The translations under genes were made by a program, and so were the position numbers. From NCBI GenBank assembly GCA_947304475.1, contig CAMZBE010000020.1:1-10145 (forward strand): DNA of 10,145 nt. The letters are read 5' to 3'. Below are positions 1 to 3,871 of this stretch, piece after piece. Numbering within the stretch: position 1 is the first letter of the stretch; every line of letters begins with the position of its first letter. The DNA comes from an uncultured Clostridia bacterium (GTDB taxonomy: Bacteria > Bacillota > Clostridia > Oscillospirales > CAG-272). The notes under the pieces were generated by a model. It saw only the letters and a program-made list of their open reading frames with translations, was not told the DNA's origin and ran no database searches.

Positions 1-33
1 GGGTCAGGGGTTCGAATCCCATATGCTCCACCA
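1..33 (+). tRNA. 3' end of a tRNA gene (partial, cut by window start)
   Basis: The window opens inside a tRNA. The T loop TTCGAAT is at 11-17, flanked by GGGG and CCC. The acceptor 3' strand ATGCTCC is at 23-29, the discriminator A at 30 and an encoded CCA at 31-33. The T stem pairs A6-T22, G8-C20, G9-C19 and G10-C18, with one apparent G7/A21 mismatch. The missing 5' strand should read GGAGCAT. The anticodon lies outside the window, so the isotype cannot be assigned. A strong hairpin follows immediately. Confidence 0.9.
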
Positions 34-79
34 TAAGTAAATGGCACGACCACCAAAATGTTTTCGTGCCATTTCCTTA
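34..79 (+). terminator. Hairpin terminator after the tRNA
   Basis: A perfect 11-bp stem (39-49 with 64-74, arm AAATGGCACGA) encloses a 14-base loop. It extends to 34-37/76-79 with one mismatch. The right arm ends ATTTCCTTAT, a modest T-rich tail. Position right behind the tRNA CCA fits transcript termination or processing. Confidence 0.7.
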
Positions 80-296
80 TGGTCCGCTCCGTCGACCTCG
101 AACTCGTCTTATTTGCGTCGCGGAGCGCCGCAAATAAACAAATCTCGCCATCCTATCCGGCTGCCCTTTCCTCTCCGGCAGGCGTGAAATGGAGAGTAGC
201 GCGTCCCGCCCGCGGCTTCTGTCCCCGTCGCATAGTCGTCCGTGGCGTGCGGCACAGCCACCCGCCCCTGACTCCTTGCTTTGGGGGACACCGATT

Positions 297-325
297 GTGA
301 AAACAGTCCACCGGACTGTTTTCAC
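297..325. repeat. Perfect 13-bp inverted repeat in repeat copy A
   Basis: GTGAAAACAGTCC and its exact reverse complement are separated by ACC. The same 29 bases recur unchanged at 2896-2924, although flanking parts of the repeat have diverged. No strong T tract follows, so it is not a typical terminator. Confidence 0.9.
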
Positions 326-333
326 GTCACTAA

Positions 334-354
334 CGTCGAGTCTCGTATGCTCCA
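334..354 (+). repeat. tRNA-3'-end-like sequence 1
   Basis: These bases match tRNA bases 10-30 at 16 of 21 positions, including an unbroken TATGCTCCA (346-354). The T-loop-like part reads GTCGAGT instead of TTCGAAT. It lies in the same orientation as the tRNA and ends repeat copy A. No complete tRNA precedes it. Confidence 0.75.
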
Positions 355-394
355 GCGAATAAAAACAAATTCGAACTAACTCGGAAAAAAGAAA

Positions 395-418
395 AACGGG
401 AGTCAGACGGCTCCCGTT
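395..418. terminator. Bidirectional terminator hairpin, mainly for the XRE gene
   Basis: The stem AACGGGAG (395-402) pairs with CTCCCGTT (411-418) across an 8-base loop. On the minus strand it is followed by a T-rich tract (complement of 383-394, A-rich), as expected for a terminator about 70 bases past the XRE stop. On the plus strand the tail GCTTTTCGGTTTTT is weaker but T-rich. Confidence 0.8.
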
Positions 419-487
419 GCTTTTCGGTTTTTCCGCGTGCTCTGCGCTCTGCGACAAATCATTGTGTGGTGTTGCCGCCCGAAACGA

Positions 488-1567
488 TCAAAGGAGGGCA
501 ACCGTATTGGCTTCAATCTCTGAAAACCAAGCCGTTTTTCGATAGGGATCGTAAACGTTTTGTTTCAGCCGATCAGCCAAATATCGCATATTGATTTTGT
601 GATCGCTCGGCGCATTCGGGACTGTCCATCCGTATAACATAGGTTGTTTTAATTCGTGTTTCTTTACAGTCATGGACTTTTTGCAACACTCGAATGCGCG
701 TTCAAGATGGCGTTTAATCTCTTCTTCAGCGCCTTGCTTTTTTGCTTCATATTCAGCGACGCCTTGATGAAGGATATACAAATGCTGAAGTTGCTCAAAT
801 CCTGCGTCATCGTTTTTGTAAATTGATTCGAATGCCTGCGCAACGGTTTTATAGCAATTCTGCGCATACCCGTCGCCAAGCGCGTTCGATTCATCGTTGC
901 CTACACGGCACGCCAAGTAAAACAGTTCTTCCAAAAACCAATAGGTACAGAAAGCAACGTCACCGATCAAATCCTCTCCTTTATCTATCTTCGCTTCGAT
1001 GATTTCCATAGAATTAAAAATCGGTGCTGACCTTCTCGCCCACTTGTTCGCCTCTTCCGTTTCTCCGCGTTCCGCAAAAGCACGAGCAAGCTGGGCAATC
1101 GCTTGGCTCTTGTAATACATCGCACAAGCTTTTCCCTCAACGTTTCCGTTGTAGATGTCTATTGCAAGATCGTAAAACTCCTCAAAATGCTTTTCACGAT
1201 CCGCATCGAAGTACGCAGACATCAACATTTCTTTAACGTCGATATTGTTTGGCATACTCCGATACGCCTCTTGCCATAATGCAAGCGCTCCGGTTTTATC
1301 GCCACAACGGAACAGGTCCTCTGCCTTCTCAGAATACTCGTTGAAAAGTCTCTTTTCATCAATTTTCGCAACGCAAAGCAAATCGTCTATGGTGACTCCG
1401 AAAAAGCGCGCAATATCCGGTAACAGAGTGATGTCAGGATATGTGTTTCCCGTTTCCCATTTGCTCACCGCTTGAAAAGAAACGTTCAGATACTGTGCGA
1501 GTCTTTCCTGCGATACTTTTTTCTCGGCGCGCAGGCTTTTCAATTTCTCCGCAAAATAGATGTTCAA
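488..1567 (-). CDS. XRE-family transcriptional regulator with TPR-like C-terminal region
   Basis: The product is 359 residues from the chosen start. Residues about 8-62 form an HTH_3/XRE DNA-binding domain: LKSLRAEKKVSQERLAQYL, then recognition-helix region VSFQAVSKWETG (29-40), then TYPDITLLPDIARFFGV. Residues about 76-120 (EKAEDLFRCGDKTGALALW onward) and the rest are helical and TPR-like by eye, as in sensor or peptide-binding XRE regulators. I chose the TTG at 1565-1567 because AAAGGAG lies 8 bases upstream (complement of 1576-1582). The upstream in-frame ATG at 1604-1606 falls at the predicted transcription start of the 1611-1638 promoter and has no ribosome site. The gene stands alone, diverging from the multi-hairpin element and Nudix gene. 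Its target is unknown. The DNA-binding domain is certain; the TPR assignment is inference. Confidence 0.92.
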   Translation of the reverse strand: MNIYFAEKLKSLRAEKKVSQERLAQYLNVSFQAVSKWETGNTYPDITLLPDIARFFGVTIDDLLCVAKIDEKRLFNEYSEKAEDLFRCGDKTGALALWQEAYRSMPNNIDVKEMLMSAYFDADREKHFEEFYDLAIDIYNGNVEGKACAMYYKSQAIAQLARAFAERGETEEANKWARRSAPIFNSMEIIEAKIDKGEDLIGDVAFCTYWFLEELFYLACRVGNDESNALGDGYAQNCYKTVAQAFESIYKNDDAGFEQLQHLYILHQGVAEYEAKKQGAEEEIKRHLERAFECCKKSMTVKKHELKQPMLYGWTVPNAPSDHKINMRYLADRLKQNVYDPYRKTAWFSEIEANTVALL

Positions 1568-1575
1568 AATCGGTT

Positions 1576-1582
1576 CTCCTTT
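1576..1582 (-). promoter_or_regulatory. Ribosome binding site that fixes the TTG start of the XRE gene
   Basis: The minus strand reads AAAGGAG, then 8 bases, then TTG AAC ATC. This is the only good ribosome site near the N-terminus and supports the TTG start over the upstream ATG. Confidence 0.8.
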
Positions 1583-1610
1583 GTCTTTTTGTTGTTGCAG
1601 CTGCAATTCT

Positions 1611-1638
1611 ATTATACCTCACGCGAAAGAAAAAACAA
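1611..1638 (-). promoter_or_regulatory. Sigma-70-type promoter of the XRE gene
   Basis: On the minus strand the -35 is TTGTTT (complement of 1633-1638), followed by a 16-base spacer and a perfect -10 TATAAT (complement of 1611-1616). Transcription would start near 1604, giving a leader of about 37 bases. Confidence 0.8.
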
Positions 1639-1761
1639 TAACCGTGCCGTTGAGTTTCGGTTGAGCGCCTAAAACAATGGTTGAATAGTTGAGGAAGCGG
1701 CAACTGGATTTGCTGATGATTCCTCTCGTATGTTTGTGCTTTGATTCCTGCATTCCACCAT

Positions 1762-1803
1762 GAAAGAAACCTGATTTGTCTACTGACAAATCAGGTTTCT
1801 TTC
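1762..1803. terminator. Perfect 19-bp hairpin, bidirectional terminator-like
   Basis: GAAAGAAACCTGATTTGTC (1762-1780) pairs perfectly with 1785-1803 around a TACT loop. The right arm ends GGTTTCTTTC, so both strands have T-rich 3' arms. No intact gene ends just before it on either strand, and it abuts the multi-hairpin element. It may belong to that element, or be left from a lost gene. Confidence 0.75.
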
Positions 1804-1807
1804 AACT

Positions 1808-2003
1808 AAATCCGTCCTTACGGACGGGTGAATCGCCCTGTCGGGCGGTGAAATCCCTTCGGGGTGAAATCCGCACTTCGTGCGGGTGTGAGGACGGATT
1901 TAATTTCACCGTGAGCGAAGCGAACGATTTCATACGAGGGCGTAGCCCGAGGATTTCACCGCGCCTTGCCGCGATTTCACTCTTGAAAATTTCACTCTTG
2001 AAA
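1808..2003. repeat. Multi-hairpin element with GTGAAATC / GATTTCAC spacers
   Basis: Short hairpins follow one another: CCGTCC/GGACGG (1812-1827), CGCCC/GGGCG (1834-1847), CCC-UUCG-GGG type (1855-1864), CCGCAC/GTGCGG (1871-1885), GGGC/GCCC (1938-1948) and CGCG/CGCG (1960-1973). The left spacers read GTGAATC or GTGAAATC (1828, 1848, 1864). The right spacers read the reverse complement GATTTCAC or close variants (1902, 1926, 1952, 1973, 1988). AAATCCGTCC (1808-1817) can also pair over 10 bp with GGACGGATTT (1892-1901), competing with the first local hairpin. Two exact copies of a 15-base unit (1974-1988, 1989-2003) end the element. Coding is unlikely. It fills most of the gene-free stretch 1568-2070; I see nothing else in 1640-1760. 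Confidence 0.8.
1974..2003 (+). repeat. Tandem 15-base repeat (x2) containing the Nudix -35
   Basis: ATTTCACTCTTGAAA occurs twice without a gap, at 1974-1988 and 1989-2003. The second copy supplies the TTGAAA (1998-2003) that serves as the -35 of the Nudix promoter. The first copy has a TTGAAA (1983-1988) without a matched -10. Confidence 0.85.
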
Positions 2004-2026
2004 TATTCCAACTTTTCAAGTATAAT
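1998..2026 (+). promoter_or_regulatory. Sigma-70-type promoter of the Nudix gene with overlapping inverted repeat
   Basis: The -35 TTGAAA (1998-2003), a 17-base spacer and the -10 TATAAT (2021-2026) give a near-consensus promoter. CTTGAAA (1997-2003) and TTTCAAG (2014-2020) form a 7-bp inverted repeat across the spacer, which could be an operator. Transcription would start near 2033. Confidence 0.85.
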
Positions 2027-2070
2027 GAAAAAGAAAAAATCGACAAATCGGAATTTGATGAGGAATAATT

Positions 2071-2559
2071 ATGGAGTATAATTGCGGTTTTCAAAAAGAA
2101 AACAAATGGTTCCGATACAGGGCGGCTGCTATTATTGTTGAAGACGGGTGCGTTCTTTTTGCAGGCAATGAAAATGAGGATTATTTCTATTCTATCGGCG
2201 GAGCGGTACACATGGGCGAAACCGCACAGGACGCTGTAAAAAGAGAGGTCTTTGAAGAAACCGGCGTTGAATATGAGATCGATAATCTCGCCGTGATACA
2301 CGAAAACTTTTTTAATGAGAATAACGGTTCTTTGCGAGGTATGGATTGTCATGAGATTGCATTGTATTACCTGATGAAACCGAGAGGATCGAAAGAACTG
2401 CATAGCGACAGTTATACTTTGGGCGTAAAGGAAACAATGCACTGGATCCCTATTGATGAATTGGATAAATACAAGGCGTTTCCATCTTTCATGAAAGAAT
2501 ACCTGCTTTCAAGGCATAACGGAATCGAGCACATTGTGACCGATGAAAGAATCCGATAA
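2071..2559 (+). CDS. Nudix hydrolase (NUDIX domain protein)
   Basis: The product is 162 residues. It has a complete Nudix box GX5EX7REUXEEXGU at residues 44-66: G44, E50, then R58-E59-V60, E62-E63 and G65-V66. These residues bind Mg2+ and position the diphosphate of a nucleoside diphosphate linked to another moiety (NDP-X) in this family. The beta strand before the box (AAAIIVEDGCVLFAG, 18-32) and the HEIALYYLM strand (about 94-102) fit the fold. The start is supported by GAGGA at 2060-2064, 6 bases before ATG 2071. The protein is probably a cytosolic house-cleaning or metabolite hydrolase; the substrate cannot be read from the sequence. It is a single gene with its own promoter at 1998-2026 and a strong terminator at 2641-2678. 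Its lower G+C by eye than the 3872-10145 genes fits accessory origin. Confidence 0.93.
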   Translation: MEYNCGFQKENKWFRYRAAAIIVEDGCVLFAGNENEDYFYSIGGAVHMGETAQDAVKREVFEETGVEYEIDNLAVIHENFFNENNGSLRGMDCHEIALYYLMKPRGSKELHSDSYTLGVKETMHWIPIDELDKYKAFPSFMKEYLLSRHNGIEHIVTDERIR

Positions 2560-2586
2560 ATTCCGGTTTATCGGGCTGAAAACCGT

Positions 2587-2631
2587 GTATCATTTTGGCG
2601 CTTTTAGTTATGGTTACGTATCATTATGGCG
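2587..2631 (+). repeat. Imperfect 14-base direct repeat with 31-base period
   Basis: GTATCATTTTGGCG (2587-2600) and GTATCATTATGGCG (2618-2631) differ at one base. They lie between the Nudix stop and its terminator. Tandem terminal repeats of this kind occur at ends of some insertion sequences (IS21 type, from family knowledge), but no transposase is present, so this is only a possible relic. Confidence 0.6.
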
Positions 2632-2640
2632 GTCTTATAC

Positions 2641-2678
2641 AAAAGAGAGCGTGCACGAACTTGTGCACGCTCTCTTTT
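2641..2678. terminator. Perfect 16-bp bidirectional terminator hairpin
   Basis: AAAAGAGAGCGTGCAC (2641-2656) pairs with 2663-2678 around a GAACTT loop. The right arm ends CTCTCTTTT, giving a T tract on either strand. It lies about 80 bases past the Nudix stop and about 20 bases before repeat copy B. Confidence 0.85.
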
Positions 2679-2696
2679 GACGTCGCTTCGGGTATA

Positions 2697-2952
2697 TTCG
2701 AACCCCTCTAATTTGCGGTGCGGAGCGCCGCAAATAAACAAATCTCGCCTTCCAATACGGTTGCCCTTTTCTCTTCGTCAGGCGAGATTTGAAGAGTAGT
2801 GCCGACCTGCGGGCATCCTGTCCCCGTCGCATAGTCATCCGTGGCGTGCGGCACAGCCACCCGCCCCGTACTCCTTGCTTTGGGTGACACCGATTGTGAA
2901 AACAGTCCACCGGACTGTTTTCACGTCACTAACGTCGAGTCCCGTATGCTCC
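2697..2952. repeat. Dispersed repeat, copy B
   Basis: This is the second copy of the 97-354 repeat, in the same orientation. Structures kept here are ATTTGCGG (2711-2718) with CCGCAAAT (2728-2735), a 10-bp inverted repeat AAATCTCGCC (2740-2749) with GGCGAGATTT (2781-2790), and the 13-bp inverted repeat at 2896-2924. The 10-bp pairing is partly lost in copy A. The right end is again the tRNA-like CGTCGAGTCCCGTATGCTCC. It accounts for most of the gene-free stretch 2560-3065. Confidence 0.85.
2933..2952 (+). repeat. tRNA-3'-end-like sequence 2
   Basis: CGTCGAGTCCCGTATGCTCC is one base different from the copy at 334-353 and identical to 3745-3764. It marks the right edge of repeat B and the left edge of the Rhs-remnant/membrane-protein cassette. 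Confidence 0.75.
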
Positions 2953-2996
2953 CCGAATGTTTATCCGTATCGGTTCCCGATCAAGAAAGAAAAAAA

Positions 2997-3022
2997 CTCC
3001 GCACCCGTTTCCGAGTGCGGAG
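2997..3022 (-). terminator. Terminator of the small membrane protein gene
   Basis: CTCCGCAC (2997-3004) pairs with GTGCGGAG (3015-3022) around a 10-base loop. On the minus strand the stem is followed by TTTTTTCTTTCTTG, a strong U tract. It lies about 44 bases past the stop of the membrane protein gene. Confidence 0.85.
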
Positions 3023-3065
3023 AAAACGAACAAACAAACTAGATAAATCTAATTCTTTTTGTTTT

Positions 3066-3467
3066 TTATTTTATGCGTGGACAAATGAACCTAAAATCCC
3101 AAAAGAAAGATACAAAAGAAACAAGCTGAAATAGTGTACTATGTATTATTTGTCTGTTTACAGTACATGCCATGAAAAAATAGCAAAGAAAGCACAGCCC
3201 AGACAACAAATATATAAGAAATGATTCTTTTGTTACAGCAACGGGTTCTGTATTTGATCCTATATACTGAATATTCCACTTCACTTTAATCACAAAAACA
3301 AGGATAATCCAATACAAGAACAAAACGAATTCTAAACCATGCATAATCCGACTTGCTAGTAGAGAAAAACCAACTACATATGCAACGATAAAACAGACTA
3401 TGGCAAAAAAACCTGCAACGAAAAACAGCGCAAGGAAACAATAATGAGCTGTTTTTTCATTAAACAT
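3066..3467 (-). CDS. Small integral membrane protein, candidate Rhs-linked immunity protein
   Basis: The product is 133 residues and very hydrophobic. Membrane segments by eye are about 10-38, 44-62 and 83-101, with a possible fourth near 112-127. A charged stretch (KVKWNIQYIG to TEPVAVTKES, 61-82) lies between the second and third. I recognise no family. The start ATG at 3465-3467 follows AAGGAG (complement of 3479-3484) with a somewhat long 11-base gap. The gene starts 27 bases after the stop of an Rhs-core remnant, and both lie behind the promoter at 3665-3693. In Rhs loci the gene right after the toxin tail usually encodes its immunity protein, and several such immunity proteins are polytopic. 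That role is therefore plausible but inferred from position alone. A/T-rich codon use suggests horizontal origin. It could also be a hypothetical membrane protein with no such role. Confidence 0.75.
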   Translation of the reverse strand: MFNEKTAHYCFLALFFVAGFFAIVCFIVAYVVGFSLLASRIMHGLEFVLFLYWIILVFVIKVKWNIQYIGSNTEPVAVTKESFLIYLLSGLCFLCYFFMACTVNRQIIHSTLFQLVSFVSFFWDFRFICPRIK

Positions 3468-3494
3468 TGTTCGACATACTCCTTATCTTTTCTT

Positions 3495-3665
3495 TCATTG
3501 GAGACAGTTGACCAGATTCGTTTCTATTGTTTTATTGCATCGACTACATTCGAAAACATCCGCATTGATAAACCCCCCGATCTCGGAATCATAGTAATAA
3601 CCCCGATAGCGGAACGGGTTTACAGGTTTCCAAAATGCCCAACTCCTTTGTATGATCTGTTGCAA
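3495..3665 (-). pseudogene. Rhs/YD-repeat protein C-terminal core remnant
   Basis: Translating the minus strand in one frame gives 41 residues from 3620, starting NPFRYRGYYYDSEIGGFINA, then D and a tail, ending at TGA 3495-3497. The frame opens after an in-frame TAA at 3666-3668. The Rhs core normally reads NPFRYRGYYYDxETGLYYLxSRYYDPEIGRFINAD. Here the text jumps from YYYDSE to IGGFINAD, as though the two similar YYD.E segments recombined and dropped the segment between them. No ATG, GTG or TTG opens this frame: the TTG behind the AAAGGAG at 3642-3648 is out of frame and leads to a 14-codon peptide. It is therefore a relic, probably untranslated. The residues after INAD would be the start of the variable toxin region but are short. 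Confidence 0.75.
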
Positions 3666-3693
3666 TTATAATACGGTTTCATCCGAAAGTCAA
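3665..3693 (-). promoter_or_regulatory. Sigma-70-type promoter upstream of the Rhs remnant and membrane protein
   Basis: On the minus strand the -35 is TTGACT (complement of 3688-3693), with a 17-base spacer and a perfect -10 TATAAT (complement of 3665-3670). Transcription would start near 3658, leaving a leader of about 190 bases containing the Rhs remnant before the membrane protein start. Confidence 0.8.
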
Positions 3694-3721
3694 GTTGAGA
3701 AATGAAAAGAACCGAATCTAT

Positions 3722-3765
3722 GCGCGTCCCGCCCGCGGCAAGCGCGTCGAGTCCCGTATGCTCCA
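3722..3765. repeat. Truncated third copy of the dispersed repeat
   Basis: GCGCGTCCCGCCCGCGGC (3722-3739) is identical to 199-216 in copy A. After five bases comes the tRNA-like right end CGTCGAGTCCCGTATGCTCCA (3745-3765). Everything between, including the 13-bp inverted repeat, is missing, so this is an internal-deletion derivative. From here to 3821 I see nothing recognisable; this completes the gene-free stretch 3468-3871. Confidence 0.75.
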
Positions 3766-3821
3766 ACCCCTCGGTCACTTTTACCCCCGCCCCGACGGCT
3801 CTAAAAACTCTCGCCCGTAAA

Positions 3822-3847
3822 GAAAACGCCCCCGACGGGGCGTTTTC
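3822..3847 (-). terminator. Terminator closing the lipoprotein array
   Basis: GAAAACGCCCC (3822-3832) pairs perfectly with GGGGCGTTTTC (3837-3847) around CGAC. On the minus strand it ends GCGTTTTCTTTA. It lies about 25 bases past the stop of the downstream lipoprotein gene. Its arms are the same as the core of the hairpin at 7834-7867. Confidence 0.9.
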
Positions 3848-3871
3848 TCGTATGCGGTTGCCGTAAACCGG

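Larger units (their letters stand above)
97..354. repeat. Dispersed repeat, copy A (about 257 bp)
   Basis: This stretch aligns end to end with 2697-2952 at roughly 85% identity by eye, with only small indels. Shared internal structure includes an inverted repeat TTATTTGCG (109-117) with CGCAAATAA (129-137). A perfect 13-bp inverted repeat GTGAAAACAGTCC (297-309) pairs with 313-325 around a 3-base ACC. The right end reads CGTCGAGTCTCGTATGCTCCA (334-354), resembling a tRNA T-arm plus acceptor strand. Open frames inside it diverge through indels between copies, so it appears non-coding. Its class is not known to me; a non-autonomous mobile element or structured RNA are both possible. It accounts for most of the gene-free stretch 34-487. 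Confidence 0.85.

Noticed and set aside
334..354. A second functional tRNA gene ending here
   Set aside because: No D arm, anticodon arm or 5' acceptor strand precedes it; upstream bases belong to the dispersed repeat, and the T-loop start TT is replaced by GT.
1640..1761. Possible small gene or gene fragment (plus-strand frame ending ...VEEAATGFADDSSRMFVL)
   Set aside because: There is no start or ribosome site, the frame is very short and I recognise no family. It may be a degraded gene end but cannot be supported.
1808..2003. CRISPR array
   Set aside because: Spacer-like parts are short hairpins of varied length and the repeated 8-mers are inverted between the halves. There are no regular 25-40 base repeats and no cas genes.
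1802..2011. 69-codon minus-strand frame across the multi-hairpin element
   Set aside because: The sequence is explained by hairpin and spacer repeats; there is no ribosome site and the composition is repeat-driven.
109..2890. Two 60-codon minus-strand frames beginning MSPKARS in repeat copies A and B (109-291 and 2708-2890)
   Set aside because: Only the first 24 or so residues agree; indels then shift the frames apart. The nucleotide repeat and its stems are better conserved than any frame, so these are probably spurious.
3444..3671. 75-codon plus-strand frame
   Set aside because: It is antisense to the Rhs remnant and the start of the membrane protein gene, which have recognisable sequence and a promoter on the minus strand.
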